Translations under genes and position numbers: made by a program | The notes under the pieces: generated by a model | Databases searched by the model: none | The model's input: the letters and a program-made list of their open reading frames with translations, nothing else | Told to the model about the DNA's origin: nothing | Shown: piece by piece, positions 16,584 to 26,537 of the stretch | Layout of the letters: every line of letters starts with the position of its first letter | How positions within the stretch are numbered: position 1 is the first letter of the stretch | Assembly (NCBI GenBank): GCA_020723385.1 | Contig: DYIZ01000021.1 | Span: forward strand, 1 to 56,115 | DNA from: Candidatus Aquidulcis sp. | GTDB lineage: Bacteria > Chloroflexota > Anaerolineae > Anaerolineales > UBA4823 | Reading direction: 5' to 3' | DNA length: 56,115 nucleotides

Positions 16584-17729
16584 TCAGATAACCGGGACCG
16601 ATATTTCTATCGGCTCGATCACACCGATACCCTGAGAAATATTCTTCAACCTGGCAAGCATGAGAAAATTAATGATCTGCCCCTTGGGCACCAAAAGCAT
16701 ACCGTTTCTAGCGAGGATATCATTAGAGACGATCATGCCGGTTTTCAGTTCATCCAACCCGACGTTCATGATTTGGAACGTATCTTTTGGTTTGATCGGC
16801 CGACATGCCAGCACTTCAAGCAAATCTGGGTTGTATTCCTTGGCATGGGAATATAACCTGGAAATAGCCGAAGGTATAGATAATCCTCTACTGATCAACA
16901 CATCAAAATCCATAGCGATCTTGAGTATTTGAGCGCCGATCAATATTGAATATTCATCGGGATTTTGCTCAGGCAATGGGAGTGCTTGATACGGCTCTAA
17001 TTGTTTGGATATCATTTTCGAGATGATTTCCAAGCGGGGAATGTTGGCAAGCAGTTGGCTACTGACCAATGGGAACGAGTTATATAAATCTGTCTCACCT
17101 GCAGAAAGCTGCTTATTTTGATACACCTTTGTAAGGGTATCTGGAGGCAAAATGACACAACCGATGAGTGAAAGCATCGCCGCGATCTCGTATCGCCATA
17201 TATTTTGCAGCCTCATCTCCGTCGCCAATTGTTTTACGATACCCCTAAGACGGGAAGAGCGACAGAATGCTTCAGGATTCAATATACTCAGCACATCGGT
17301 GAGAACTTTGATACTACCGCTAAGGGTTTTTTCCAATAATTCTCGTTCCGCTACCACAAGTTCATATTGAACAATCCCGGCACGGATAGCTTTTTCAAAC
17401 AGTTCGGGTGGGCAAGGTTTAGTGAGAAAGCGGAAAATGTTGCCTTCATTGACGGCATCAATAGCTGTTTGTTGTTCTGCATTTCCGGTGAGCATGATTC
17501 GTACTGTGTCGGGCATCAATTCTTTTACTTTTACCAGAAATTCTATACCATCCATCTCTGGCATACGCATATCTGCTACTACAACATAATAGGGACCTTC
17601 CCGTTTCATGATCTCAAGGCCTTCGATGCCATTTGATGCTACGTCCAGGACAAAGTCCTTACGGAATTCGCGTTTATAGGCGGCTAGAACACTTGGATCA
17701 TCATCTACAAAAAGGATTTTTTCATTCAT
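16584..17729 (-). CDS. Response regulator with degenerate HD-type output domain
   Basis: A 381-residue protein: receiver domain (1-125, phospho-accepting Asp53 in VVADMRMPEMD, Lys in TKPCP), then a helical output domain (about 145-340) resembling an HD/HD-GYP domain. The expected metal-binding HD pair is missing, with MLSLIGCVILPP where active relatives carry His-Asp. It is therefore likely a signalling scaffold and not a c-di-GMP phosphodiesterase. The start at MNEKILF has GGAGAAGG upstream and overlaps the stop of the HDOD regulator by 8 bp. It is the last gene of a three-gene operon with a five-PAS kinase and an HDOD regulator. Confidence 0.75.
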   Translation of the reverse strand: MNEKILFVDDDPSVLAAYKREFRKDFVLDVASNGIEGLEIMKREGPYYVVVADMRMPEMDGIEFLVKVKELMPDTVRIMLTGNAEQQTAIDAVNEGNIFRFLTKPCPPELFEKAIRAGIVQYELVVAERELLEKTLSGSIKVLTDVLSILNPEAFCRSSRLRGIVKQLATEMRLQNIWRYEIAAMLSLIGCVILPPDTLTKVYQNKQLSAGETDLYNSFPLVSSQLLANIPRLEIISKMISKQLEPYQALPLPEQNPDEYSILIGAQILKIAMDFDVLISRGLSIPSAISRLYSHAKEYNPDLLEVLACRPIKPKDTFQIMNVGLDELKTGMIVSNDILARNGMLLVPKGQIINFLMLARLKNISQGIGVIEPIEISVPVI

Positions 17730-18936
17730 AACCTTCTCCACGATTGACGGCATCTTTGCAATAATCACGCCAAGGGGCCAAATCTTCCCCCAGACCAGCA
17801 TCGAAGAGGTATGTTGTATCTGGTATGGGCTTGACCCCTGTCATATTCTTTGGGTAAATATCATAATCTAGCGTATTTGCCAGATGTACTGCGGTTAGTG
17901 AAAGAGATTTCTCGCCGTTGTATAAACCGGGATGATGATGAAATGCAACTGCATCAACCGTTGGCGCCGGCAATCCCCAAATTCCCAGGAGATAGGCCCC
18001 AACTTTCGCATGAGACACGCCAAAAATGCTACGTTCTGCTTCATCCATCCCCACCTTTTTCCTGTTTGCGACCTCGGTTGCGATAAAATACTGGCCTGGA
18101 AAGTTGCTTGCCAGGATCAGTTTACCGATATCATGGAGGATTCCCGCGATAAATGCATTATCGGCCTCTTTTCTGTTAGCGAGGATCCCCTGAACAATAC
18201 ATCTGGAAAATGTCGCCACGGTTAAGCTATGATTCCACAGATTGTGAAGGGACAGGCGCTCAAGAATACTTTTATTAAACTGATCGAATATGGATACTGA
18301 GAGAACCAGCGACCGAATCGTATCCAGACCTAGTAAAACAACCGCCTGAGCAGGACTGGAGATATGCCCACTTAGCCCGAAAAAGGCAGAATTGGCCAAC
18401 TGGAGAATTTTAGCACTCATACCAATGTCGCGAGCGATAATCTGGCCGATTTTGCCTGGCGAAGCATCTGGAGAATCGATTTCTTGGGTCAATTCTGAAT
18501 AGAGCGTTGGCAAGCTAGGCACAGTTTTCATGCGGGAAACCAGTTGTTGAAGCTCCTGATTCCCCATAATTTCTTGCATCCCACAGGCCCGTTGGATCGC
18601 TGCTTTCAATTTATCTGCATCGCATGGCTTTGAGATGAATTGGTGTGCAAACTTGAGAGCCTGAAAACCAATGTCAGTGTCGGTGTAGCCTGATAACGCG
18701 ATGCGGACAATACGGGGATACAATTCATAGACATAGCGCAGTAACTCCACACCGCTCATCTCGGTCATACACATGTCGGACACCACAACGTCGAAGGATT
18801 CCTGAGCCAGCTGGTTCAGCGCATCTTGTCCGGTGTTCGCATAAGCCACATCCCATTCATAGCGCATTGAATGAAGCATCCTTTGCAAGCCTTGTAAAAC
18901 ACTTAGTTCGTCGTCAACAAATAATATTTTTTTCAT
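17722..18936 (-). CDS. Response regulator with HDOD output domain
   Basis: A 404-residue protein: receiver domain (1-125) with phospho-accepting Asp54 in VVSDMCMTEMSG and the KPCD lysine, followed by an HDOD domain (about 135-335: VPSLPTLYSELTQEIDS, LKILQLANSAFFGL-like helices, GILHDIGKLI and SHAKVGAYLLGIW). HDOD domains are HD-related but usually non-catalytic and act in signalling hubs. The segment HDIGKL is HD-like here, so residual hydrolase activity cannot be excluded. Start and stop overlap both neighbours (ATGA with the kinase), which indicates translational coupling and a shared phosphorelay. Confidence 0.88.
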   Translation of the reverse strand: MKKILFVDDELSVLQGLQRMLHSMRYEWDVAYANTGQDALNQLAQESFDVVVSDMCMTEMSGVELLRYVYELYPRIVRIALSGYTDTDIGFQALKFAHQFISKPCDADKLKAAIQRACGMQEIMGNQELQQLVSRMKTVPSLPTLYSELTQEIDSPDASPGKIGQIIARDIGMSAKILQLANSAFFGLSGHISSPAQAVVLLGLDTIRSLVLSVSIFDQFNKSILERLSLHNLWNHSLTVATFSRCIVQGILANRKEADNAFIAGILHDIGKLILASNFPGQYFIATEVANRKKVGMDEAERSIFGVSHAKVGAYLLGIWGLPAPTVDAVAFHHHPGLYNGEKSLSLTAVHLANTLDYDIYPKNMTGVKPIPDTTYLFDAGLGEDLAPWRDYCKDAVNRGEGYE

Positions 18937-21677
18937 TTGATGGATCGCCCGTTCCCATTATTTTCGATTGGGAGTTGCATTATAAATGTTGTACCCTTCC
19001 CAACCTCGGTCTCATAGGTGATCGAGCCGCCAAGCTTTTCAACGATAACATTATGTGCAATGGTTAATCCCTGTCCAGTGCCTTTACCGATCTTTTTTGT
19101 GGTAAAGAATGGCTCAAAAATCCGATCACGGATTGCTTCAGGGATTCCGCTCCCGGTGTCGGAAATTCGGATCTCTACCCAAGTATCCACTTTGCGAGTG
19201 CTGACTTTAATCTTTCCCTTCACTTTTGGATGATCCCCAATGACATCCGTAATAGCATAGGCGGCATTGGAGATCAGGTTGAGAACAGCCTGGTTGAATT
19301 CCCCAGGATAACAAGGGATAAACGGTAGTTTTGGATCGAAATCAGTCTCTACCTCTGAAGCATATTTCCACTCATTTCGGGCAATAGTAATTGTGGTATT
19401 GATTGCCCGGTTTATATCCAACAGCACCTTTTCTTTTACATCTGGATGCGAGAATTCTTTCATAGCGCGAACAATTTCCGAGACACGTTGAATACCATTC
19501 TGGGATTGCTGAAGCGCACCTGGGATCTCTTCGCACAAGTAACCTAGATCTATATCCAGGGTGATCGCGTCGATTGCCTGGATGAGTTCACCAGTTGGGG
19601 CGCCTTGCCGAGAAGCGAAAACCAACTCGTTATATTTTTGCATCAACCGCATCAAATCGGAAAAACTTTCGCTTAGGAAATGGGTGTTATCGCTTAGGAA
19701 TTGCATAGGTGTATTGATTTCGTGGGCAATTCCACTGGCTAGTTGCCCGATAGCCCTGAGATTTTGGGTTTGCCGCAATTGCGTTTCCAAAGCGGTTTCG
19801 TGTGTCACATCGCGCATGATCGTGACGTAACTGATAATCTCGCCAGAGTCATTTTTGATGGGAGAAATTGTCATATCGCATTCGAAACGCGTCCCATCCT
19901 TTTTTTTGTATGATTTACGAACCCGCCAAATTTCTCCTCGAACAATCTTGTTGATATTATCTTCTAAACTCTGTTTATCAATTTCGCCATAGCCAAGCAT
20001 GGTGAGAGGTTGGCCCAGAATGTCTGAAGCTTGATAACCAGTAATGGCAACAAAAGCTGAGTTTACGTACAAGACAGTGCTCTGTTTAGTGCTAATGACA
20101 ATTGCCTCCACCGCTTGTTCGATAGCTGTCAACAAACGGGCATGGTCAATCTCTGCGAGGTTCTTAAATGTCAAATCGTGGACGATACATTCAATCAAGT
20201 TTTTCTGACGATCAATAATGCGAAAGTTGATCTCGACATCTACCAGCGTGCCATTGGCCCTCTGTAGACGCGCATCAAGGCGGATTTCACCTTTTCCCCA
20301 GATCCTCTCATAAGCTTCCTGGAAAGTCTGGATCTTATCTCTGTCATAGAGGGATTGGAAGCGCATTGTTAATAATTCTTTCTTCTGATATCCCAATAAA
20401 TCACATGCCTTGGTGTTTGCGTCCAGAATATGGCCATCAAAACTGTAGAGAAAAACGGCATCATTGGAATGTTCAAATAAAGAACGGAATCTGCTTTCAC
20501 TCTCAAGAAGCGCTTGTTCGGCTTCGATACGATGGGTAATTTCTTCGATCAACCAGACAGTTCGACGATTATCATTTTGAATCGCATAGGTTGCGATTTT
20601 ATACCATCCGCTCAAGGTAGGAAATTGCACCTTTTCCGTTTCCCTTAATGGATATGCAGTTGCGTGTGCATCTGCCCCTAAAAAGACTTCGTCCAGGCAT
20701 TTTCCCAATAAATCTTTGTATGTGGTCTGTAGGTGATGGATAGTCGCGGCATTGCACCGAATAATTCGGCGGTTACTATCAGTTAAGATAATCATGTCAG
20801 AGATCGCATCGAATGTGACTTCCCACTCTTTCTTTGCCTTCTCTATCTGTGTTTCTAGCCGTTTTCGTTCAGTAATGTCTTGGATGGTTTCGATAGCGGC
20901 TATCAATTCATTATGGGCGCCAAATATTGGCGCAGCATCGAACGTAATATATCGGTTTTTACCGCCTATGTTAGGATACCAACCTTCAGCACATAAGCTG
21001 CCTTCTATAAGGAGTGACTTCGAGTACGTAGAATAAAGATCAGGCATATCACTGGATTTATTATCGACTATGATGTCTACTACACAGGGGCGGTAGTAAT
21101 CGTAGAATGCTTTCCAGTGGTCGCTTGTACCGATCAAATCCTGTGCTTTCATGCCTGTTAATTCTTCGCATGCCTGGTTCCAGTAGACGACCTTGTGTTG
21201 CGCGTCGATCACAAAGGTGGCTACCGCCGAGCTTTGGATGACGGATTCTATAAGCCTGTCCTTTTCCTTCAGTTCCTCTTCTGCCCGTTTGCGCTCCCTG
21301 ATATCCGTCAGCACGGCCACAGTGCCAATAAAACGATCTTCCTCAACCAGCGCACTCTTTGTGATCATTACAGGGATGTGTTCACCATTCCGGTGGATCA
21401 ACATATATTCGTGATGGTCTGATAAACCTAACCCTGGTTTCCCGTCAGTGGCAGCAACGATATCCCCTCGGGCAGAGAACATAAGGCTTTCCCAATGTCG
21501 CCCGATCAATTCCTCAGGGGCATAGCCTATCAACGCCGCTCCAGATGGATTGATATACTGGATTGAGCCGTCAGTATTTGTCACCCAAATCCCCTCGGGG
21601 ATTTTCTGGAATACTAAGCCATGAAATTCTTCCAAGGGGTCAATCTTAGCTAATACATGCAATTGTTCAATATCCAT
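18933..21677 (-). CDS. Multi-PAS sensor histidine kinase
   Basis: A 914-residue soluble kinase with about five PAS domains in a row (roughly 20-135, 145-275, 285-390, 400-520, 530-650). A HisKA domain with His652 in [11 protein letters not shown] and a HATPase domain ([27 protein letters not shown]) follow. There are no transmembrane segments, so it senses cytoplasmic signals such as redox or ligands; no haem or flavin site can be named from sequence alone. The start at MDIEQLH has GAGG 6 nt upstream; the open frame upstream runs into a mobile-element end. It is the first gene of an operon with two response regulators, linked by ATGA and 8-bp overlaps. A small palindrome (ACTGAT...ATCAGT, 21701-21716) sits in its leader. 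Confidence 0.9.
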   Translation of the reverse strand: MDIEQLHVLAKIDPLEEFHGLVFQKIPEGIWVTNTDGSIQYINPSGAALIGYAPEELIGRHWESLMFSARGDIVAATDGKPGLGLSDHHEYMLIHRNGEHIPVMITKSALVEEDRFIGTVAVLTDIRERKRAEEELKEKDRLIESVIQSSAVATFVIDAQHKVVYWNQACEELTGMKAQDLIGTSDHWKAFYDYYRPCVVDIIVDNKSSDMPDLYSTYSKSLLIEGSLCAEGWYPNIGGKNRYITFDAAPIFGAHNELIAAIETIQDITERKRLETQIEKAKKEWEVTFDAISDMIILTDSNRRIIRCNAATIHHLQTTYKDLLGKCLDEVFLGADAHATAYPLRETEKVQFPTLSGWYKIATYAIQNDNRRTVWLIEEITHRIEAEQALLESESRFRSLFEHSNDAVFLYSFDGHILDANTKACDLLGYQKKELLTMRFQSLYDRDKIQTFQEAYERIWGKGEIRLDARLQRANGTLVDVEINFRIIDRQKNLIECIVHDLTFKNLAEIDHARLLTAIEQAVEAIVISTKQSTVLYVNSAFVAITGYQASDILGQPLTMLGYGEIDKQSLEDNINKIVRGEIWRVRKSYKKKDGTRFECDMTISPIKNDSGEIISYVTIMRDVTHETALETQLRQTQNLRAIGQLASGIAHEINTPMQFLSDNTHFLSESFSDLMRLMQKYNELVFASRQGAPTGELIQAIDAITLDIDLGYLCEEIPGALQQSQNGIQRVSEIVRAMKEFSHPDVKEKVLLDINRAINTTITIARNEWKYASEVETDFDPKLPFIPCYPGEFNQAVLNLISNAAYAITDVIGDHPKVKGKIKVSTRKVDTWVEIRISDTGSGIPEAIRDRIFEPFFTTKKIGKGTGQGLTIAHNVIVEKLGGSITYETEVGKGTTFIMQLPIENNGNGRSIK

Positions 21678-21718
21678 ACTGACCTCGATAAATATTCGGG
21701 ACTGATAAGAATCAGTTA

Positions 21719-21945
21719 GTGCAAAAGTCGCATACAAGACAATTTAAGTCGAGTTTACACCTGCCATATCGGACAACCATTCATCGTCAAACAGAGTTCA
21801 TCTGCCGTCACATATAACGGAAAGTAGCTCGTATAGGCCTGCATATGGTGCGCTTTCTCGGCCGCTCTAACTTTGGCTGTTGTGGTTCTAATCAGGTCAC
21901 TGGTACCAGCAAGTTGTCAAACAAATTTGTATGCGACTTTTGCAC
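21719..21945. mobile_element. MITE-like element with 19-bp perfect inverted repeats
   Basis: GTGCAAAAGTCGCATACAA at 21719-21737 is repeated exactly in inverse orientation at 21927-21945. Between them, on the minus strand, an open frame of about 57 codons ends in NGCPIWQV and has no counterpart nearby. It could be the 3' remnant of a transposase, which would make this a deletion derivative of an IS. The element lies 42 bp upstream of the multi-PAS kinase start and may supply or block its promoter. ACTGATAAGAAT occurs as a direct repeat on either side (21701-21712 and 22002-22013). The 54 bp at 21950-22000 contain another imperfect dyad of GAAAAT and ATTTTC blocks. Confidence 0.7.
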
Positions 21946-22176
21946 CTGACTTGAAAATAGATTTTCATCCCTGGTGGTGAAAATGTATTTTCATGAGGAC
22001 TACTGATAAGAATTACCCATCATCTTATAATACATCTCCGTAGAGTTGTCTGTAAGATTTACCTAAAACTGGAATTACGTGTCAAACTACCCCCATAAAA
22101 CCAGCAGCCGCCCCATAAAATGGGGCGGCTGCTGCCGAAGCGCTGATTGCTGAAAGCTGATCGCCGACCGCTTTTC
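21946..22176. other. Intergenic stretch between the signalling operon and degV
   Basis: No gene is seen. It contains the AT-rich dyad around 21951-21991 (GAAAATAGATTTTC near TGAAAATGTATTTTC), the direct repeat at 22002, a hairpin with a 14-bp stem (22102-22134) and a short heptamer array (22141-22175: CGCTGAT, TGCTGAA, AGCTGAT, CGCCGAC, CGCTTTT) that abuts the degV stop. Confidence 0.7.
22102..22134 (-). terminator. Strong hairpin downstream of degV
   Basis: Arms CAGCAGCCGCCCCA (22102-22115) and TGGGGCGGCTGCTG (22121-22134) pair perfectly around TAAAA. On the minus strand a short T-rich run (GGTTTTAT) follows, so it fits termination of degV transcripts. Confidence 0.65.
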
Positions 22177-23025
22177 TCACATACCAGCCAGATAACAAAA
22201 CGCGACCGTTCCTGGCCCAACGTGCGTACCAATGACCGGGCTGACATCGGTGACGATCGCTTCGATGGGATTGAGCTTGCTGACGGCCAGATCGAGCATG
22301 CGTTTGGCTTCTTCCTCAGCATTGGCATGGATGGCAGACAGATATATGGGGGTGCGCCCGTTAACTCGCTCTTGCAACAACTCAACCAACCGCAGGTGCG
22401 CCTTGCGCCGGGTGCGCACGCGTTCCACAGCTTCGAGCTTCCCGTCCACGATTTCCAGAATCGGCTTGAGGTTGAGAGCGGTACCCAGGAAGCGCTGCGC
22501 CCCGCCGATGCGCCCGCCCCGATGCAAAAATTCGAGCGTGTCCACACAAATAAGAACGCCGGAATTTTCCCTGGCTTTCTCGGCGACAGCTTTGCATTCG
22601 GCCAGACTGCTGCCTGCTTCAGCGGCGCGCGCCGCCGCCAACACCTGGAAGCCGAGGCCCATACCGGACGATAACGAGTCGACGATCTCGATGGCGGCCT
22701 GGGGATACATGGCTTTGGCCTGTTCAGCGCTGCTGAGCGTGCCGGACAACTTTGACGAGATGACCACCGTCAGCACATCATAACCTTGCTGGGTCAAGTC
22801 CCCGAAGATACGGCTGAAAGAAGGGATAGACACCTGCGAGCTGGTGGGCATGACCGAAGCTTTTTCCAGGCGTTGATAGAATTCCACCGGTTGGATGTCA
22901 ATACCATCTTCGAGGGTTTCGTTTCCCCAGATGAGCACCAGCGGTCCTACAGAGATTTTGTATTGATCGAGAAAATGCTTGGGAATATAAGCGGTACTAT
23001 CAGTGACTAATGCAACTTTGGACAT
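22177..23025 (-). CDS. DegV family fatty-acid-binding protein
   Basis: A 282-residue DegV-fold protein. Family marks are the opening VALVTDSTAYIPK, the SSQVSIPSFSRIF segment, ISSKLSGTLSSAEQA and GGRIGGAQRFLGTALNLKPIL. The C-terminal GTHVGPGTVAFCYLAG closes the lipid pocket. DegV/FakB-type proteins bind a fatty acid and, when a FakA kinase is present, present it for phosphorylation; no FakA gene is in this window. The start is set at MSKVALV because GGAGGAAACCC precedes it; the open frame extends 59 codons further upstream into the intergenic region and is rejected. A heptamer array abuts the stop. Confidence 0.92.
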   Translation of the reverse strand: MSKVALVTDSTAYIPKHFLDQYKISVGPLVLIWGNETLEDGIDIQPVEFYQRLEKASVMPTSSQVSIPSFSRIFGDLTQQGYDVLTVVISSKLSGTLSSAEQAKAMYPQAAIEIVDSLSSGMGLGFQVLAAARAAEAGSSLAECKAVAEKARENSGVLICVDTLEFLHRGGRIGGAQRFLGTALNLKPILEIVDGKLEAVERVRTRRKAHLRLVELLQERVNGRTPIYLSAIHANAEEEAKRMLDLAVSKLNPIEAIVTDVSPVIGTHVGPGTVAFCYLAGM

Positions 23026-23112
23026 GGGTTTCCTCCAACGGATGATGGCGCCAATGGCTTTGGGGCTGAAATTATAACCCTCTTTATCCTTTTTCGTTGC
23101 GAGACATCTAAT

Positions 23113-23145
23113 AGATTCCCGGAGTTTTGGAAACTCCGGGAATCT
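23113..23145. repeat. 33-bp palindrome, copy 2
   Basis: Arms AGATTCCCGGAGTTTT and AAACTCCGGGAATCT around GG. It has the same length and outline as the 6744 copy but a different stem sequence, changed on both arms. It lies between two divergently transcribed genes, so it is not a terminator for either. Confidence 0.85.
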
Positions 23146-23217
23146 TTGCTGTCGCCGGCAATTTTGAGCTAAATTTTCGTGTTTTTCATCCAATTTGCGC
23201 ATTCACCGGCTTGACGG

Positions 23218-23223
23218 TAAAAT
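23218..23223 (+). promoter_or_regulatory. -10 box of a probably leaderless gene
   Basis: TAAAAT ends exactly 6 nt before the ATG at 23230. TTGCGC lies 17 nt further upstream. Transcription would start at or next to the A of ATG. No Shine-Dalgarno is needed or convincingly present. Confidence 0.5.
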
Positions 23224-23229
23224 GAGGCC

Positions 23230-24900
23230 ATGCCCGATCTCACCCAAAGCCTGCAAGGCCGCGACCTTGGCCACCTGCGCATCATCGCTGATCTGTGGGG
23301 GCTGGATTTCGACGCCCCCGACGCCCGCGTTGGCCTGCCCCGGTTGGCGGTCCTGCTGCTCGACCGGCAGCGGGTGGTAGAGACCATTGGCGAGCTGCCA
23401 TCCGGGGCGCGGCAGGCGCTGAATGATCTGATCCAGCACGATGGCCGCCTCCCGTGGGCTTTATTCACCCGGCGGTACGGCGCAGTGCGCGAGATGGGGC
23501 CGGGCAAACGAGACCGGGAGCGGCCGCACCGCAAAGCAACCACGCCCGCTGAGGCGTTGTGGTACCGTGCGCTGGTGTCGCGAGCCTTCTTCGAAACGCC
23601 CTCCGGCCCCGACGAACTCGCTTTCATTCCCGACGATCTGCTGCCGTTCATCCCCGCGCAAGCCGATGGCAAGGCTGCCCCCCTCGGGCGCGCCGCCACC
23701 CCCGCCGAGCGCGCCCACGTCATCCCCGCATCCGATCGCATCCTCGATGATGCCTGCACCTTGCTGGCAGCGCTGCGCCTACCCCCCTCCGGCTCCCCCC
23801 ATCGGGAGAGCGCCAATGGGGGGAGTGCACCGCCCCTTGCCCTCCACCCATCCACCCTCTACCCTCCACCCTCCACGCTTCAATCATTACTCAACTCCGC
23901 CACCTTGCTCGATTCTGCATCCATCCCCCTCCCCGATCCCACACGCGCCTTTCTCGAAGCGCCGCGCGGCGAGTCGCTGGCGATGCTCGTCCGCACCTGG
24001 CTGCACAGCGCCATGTTCGACGAGCTGCGCCTGATGCCCGGGTTGCGCTGTGAAGGCGATTGGCAAAACGACCCGCTGCGCGCCCGCCAGGCCATGCTGG
24101 ATTTCCTGTCTACCGTCGAAGCGAACAAATGGTGGTGCCTGCCCGCTTTCGTCGCCGATATCCGCCAGCAACATCCCGATTTCCAACGTCCAGCGGGCGA
24201 CTACGATTCGTGGTTCATCCGCGACGAGGCCAGCGGTGATTATCTACGCGGCTTCGAACATTGGAATGAAGTGGACGGCGCGCTCATACGCTATATGATT
24301 ACCGGCCCGCTGCACTGGCTGGGCATTCTCGACCTGGCCGCCCACGAACCCAAAGCCGCGCCCACAGCTTTCCGTTATTCGGGCTGGGCTGCGGCTCTGC
24401 TGCGCGGCGAAGCCCCCAGCGGACTCCCGGAGGAGAAAGAGCCAATCACCGTGCGGTCGGATGCCCGCCTGCGGGCGCCGCGCCTGGCCCCGCGTACCGC
24501 ACGTTACCTGTTGTCTCGTTTTTGCGAATGGGACACCGAAGAAACCGACGCTTACCGCTACCGGCTGACGCCCGCCTCGCTGGCGCGCGCGCGCCAGCAG
24601 GGGTTAACCGTCGCTCACCTGCTGGCGCTGCTGCGCCGCCACGCTGATGCAGCGCCACCCAGCCTGTTGAAAGCGCTCGAACGATGGGATCAGCGCGGCA
24701 CAGAAGCGCGCATCGAGACGACAACGGTGCTGCGGCTATCCTCTCCCGAGATGCTGCAAATCGTACGGGGATCGAAGGCCGCCCGCTTCCTGGGCGATCC
24801 CCTCGGCCCAACGACGGTCATTGTCAAACCCGGCGCGGGCGAGAAGGTGATGGCAATCCTGGCAGAAATGGGGTACCTGGGGGATTTGAAAATCGAATAA
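23230..24900 (+). CDS. Helicase-associated (XPB/Ssl2 N-terminal-like) protein
   Basis: A 556-residue protein with tandem winged-helix-like regions and a C-terminal segment typical of the XPB/Ssl2-like helicase-associated domain (LSSPEMLQIVRGSKAARFL, VIVKPGAGEKVMAILAEMGYL). It has no Walker motifs, so it is not itself a helicase; related proteins accompany an XPB-type helicase encoded elsewhere. Residues about 183-220 (LPPSGSPHRESANGGSAPPLA...HPSTLYPPPSTLQ) are a repeat-encoded insertion: the 63-bp palindromic element plus CCCTCCA heptamers. The -10 box TAAAAT is only 6 nt before the ATG, suggesting a leaderless mRNA. It ends at a long bidirectional hairpin shared with icd. Confidence 0.75.
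   Translation: MPDLTQSLQGRDLGHLRIIADLWGLDFDAPDARVGLPRLAVLLLDRQRVVETIGELPSGARQALNDLIQHDGRLPWALFTRRYGAVREMGPGKRDRERPHRKATTPAEALWYRALVSRAFFETPSGPDELAFIPDDLLPFIPAQADGKAAPLGRAATPAERAHVIPASDRILDDACTLLAALRLPPSGSPHRESANGGSAPPLALHPSTLYPPPSTLQSLLNSATLLDSASIPLPDPTRAFLEAPRGESLAMLVRTWLHSAMFDELRLMPGLRCEGDWQNDPLRARQAMLDFLSTVEANKWWCLPAFVADIRQQHPDFQRPAGDYDSWFIRDEASGDYLRGFEHWNEVDGALIRYMITGPLHWLGILDLAAHEPKAAPTAFRYSGWAAALLRGEAPSGLPEEKEPITVRSDARLRAPRLAPRTARYLLSRFCEWDTEETDAYRYRLTPASLARARQQGLTVAHLLALLRRHADAAPPSLLKALERWDQRGTEARIETTTVLRLSSPEMLQIVRGSKAARFLGDPLGPTTVIVKPGAGEKVMAILAEMGYLGDLKIE
23779..23841 (+). repeat. 63-bp coding palindromic element, copy B
   Basis: Matches 53 of 63 positions of the minus strand of 11063-11125 and is translated in the same frame (LPPSGSPHRESANGGSAPPLA). 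The hairpin core here is CCCATCGG / CCAATGGG. Confidence 0.85.
23845..23882. repeat. Heptamer array CCCTCCA
   Basis: Units CCATCCA, CCCTCTA, CCCTCCA, CCCTCCA, CGCTTCA directly after the 63-bp element, translated in frame as HPSTLYPPPSTLQ in the helicase-associated protein. Confidence 0.8.
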
Positions 24901-24903
24901 TAA

Positions 24904-24956
24904 TGCAAAAATGGGTCTTTGACGGCGCAATGCACCGCCAAAGACCCATTTTTGCA
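24904..24956. terminator. Bidirectional terminator between convergent genes
   Basis: TGCAAAAATGGGTCTTTG (24904-24921) and its exact complement (24939-24956) form an 18-bp stem with A/T-rich outer ends, so each strand ends in a T-run. The loop can pair further. It serves the helicase-associated gene (plus) and icd (minus). Confidence 0.9.
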
Positions 24957-24973
24957 ATCTTCCCTATCTGATA

Positions 24974-26380
24974 TCAGTCGTCCATGTGTTTGATGATGGC
25001 ATCGCCAAACTCGGAGCATTTGACTTCGATGGCGTTTTCCATCAACCGGGCGAAATCGTAAGTCACAGTGCGAGCAGCGACCGCGCCGGTCATGCCTTTG
25101 ACAACCAGATCGGCGGCCTCGTCCCAGCCCAGGTAGCGCAGCATCATCTCACCGGAGAGGATCACCGAACCAGGGTTGACTTTGTCGAGATCGGCGTACT
25201 TGGGGGCCGTGCCGTGTGTGGCCTCGAAGATGGCGTGGCCGGTCTCGTAGTTGATATTCGCACCCGGCGCAATGCCGATCCCACCCACCTGCGCCGCCAG
25301 CGCATCGGAGAGATAATCGCCGTTCAGGTTCAGCGTGGCGATCACATCATAATCTCTTGGGCGGATGAGAACAAACTGGAGGGTCACATCGGCGATGGAA
25401 TCCTTGATAAGCAGCTTGGACTTCCATTTGCCTTCGCCGTGGGTATCCCACAACTCCAGGGCCGCCTCGACCTCTTTCTTGATGCCATCCTTTTGGTCGG
25501 GGGACATCATTTCGAAACCAGGGTCAATCATCTTGGCGTTATCTTCGATGGTCAGACCAGGATTCTTTTCTTTGTTGCCCAATATCCAGGTTTCGCGCTC
25601 GGTGACGACATCGTTGCGGAACTCACGCACAGCCAGTTTGTAGCCCCAATCCTTGAAAGCGCCCTCGGTGAACTTCATGATGTTGCCCTTGTGAACGAGG
25701 TTCAAATTCTTGCGCTTGTTTTTCAAAGCCCACTGGATGGCGGCGCGTACCAGCCGCTCGGTGCCTTCCACAGAAACCGGCTTGACGCCGAAGGCAGCCG
25801 TCTCCGGGAAACGGAGTTTGGCGAATTCCTTCGGGAAGTTCTGCTTAAGCAGCTCGTTGAATTGTTTGTTTTCCTCGGTACCGTACTGGAATTCGATGCC
25901 GGTGTAGATATCTTCCGTGTTTTCGCGGAAGATGATCATATCCACATACTCCGGGTGTTTCACCGGTGAGGGCACACCGGTAAAGTAACGCACGGGGCGC
26001 TGACACACGTACAAATCGAGCAGCTTGCGCAGCGCCACATTCAGCGAGCGGATGCCGCCGCCGATGGGGGTGGTCAATGGGCCTTTGATGCCAACCAAAA
26101 ATTCCGCAAAAGCCTCCACCGTTTCATCAGGCAGCCAATTGTTGAATTGCAGAAAGGCTTTCTCGCCGGCGTACACTTCCATCCAAACGAATTGCCGTTT
26201 TCCGCTGTATGCTTTTGCCACAGCCGCGTCCAGCACCCGTTTCGAGGCGCGCCAGATGTCACGCCCGGTGCCATCGCCCTCGACAAATGGGATGATTGGC
26301 TGGTCGGGGACTTCCAGCTTGCCATCCTGTATGCGGATTTTTTCACCGTTTTCCGGTACTTTCACGATCTTGTAGGCCAT
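24974..26380 (-). CDS. icd: NADP-dependent isocitrate dehydrogenase
   Basis: A 468-residue isocitrate dehydrogenase that oxidises isocitrate to 2-oxoglutarate in the TCA cycle. Recognisable segments are [12 protein letters not shown], the substrate loop [26 protein letters not shown], the catalytic Lys region [15 protein letters not shown], and GIAPGANIN with the adenine-binding [11 protein letters not shown]. Cofactor preference for NADP is assumed from similarity to the E. coli type and not proven from a single residue. It is longer than the E. coli enzyme (416) mostly through internal insertions. AGGAGG precedes the ATG by 7 nt. The gene is monocistronic between a long repeat-bearing upstream gap and a strong terminator. 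Confidence 0.93.
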   Translation of the reverse strand: MAYKIVKVPENGEKIRIQDGKLEVPDQPIIPFVEGDGTGRDIWRASKRVLDAAVAKAYSGKRQFVWMEVYAGEKAFLQFNNWLPDETVEAFAEFLVGIKGPLTTPIGGGIRSLNVALRKLLDLYVCQRPVRYFTGVPSPVKHPEYVDMIIFRENTEDIYTGIEFQYGTEENKQFNELLKQNFPKEFAKLRFPETAAFGVKPVSVEGTERLVRAAIQWALKNKRKNLNLVHKGNIMKFTEGAFKDWGYKLAVREFRNDVVTERETWILGNKEKNPGLTIEDNAKMIDPGFEMMSPDQKDGIKKEVEAALELWDTHGEGKWKSKLLIKDSIADVTLQFVLIRPRDYDVIATLNLNGDYLSDALAAQVGGIGIAPGANINYETGHAIFEATHGTAPKYADLDKVNPGSVILSGEMMLRYLGWDEAADLVVKGMTGAVAARTVTYDFARLMENAIEVKCSEFGDAIIKHMDD

Positions 26381-26537
26381 GCGCTACCTCCTGTAAGAGT
26401 TGTGCTTGATTATTGTAGAATTATACCTAACCTGACAAGTTGAGAACAGTGGCAATTTAGGCGGATTTGGATACAAAGAGATCAGTGTAAGCTTCTTTCT
26501 GTAAAATTGGCAAGGTCATAATACTGCCCGCCCACGA

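Noticed and set aside
16334-16635. Two short plus-strand open frames in the gap before DUF1015
   Set aside because: No ribosome binding site, no recognisable pattern, and they overlap each other and the neighbouring gene end.
16584-17729. Active HD-GYP c-di-GMP phosphodiesterase
   Set aside because: The His-Asp pair and the GYP segment are absent from the output domain.
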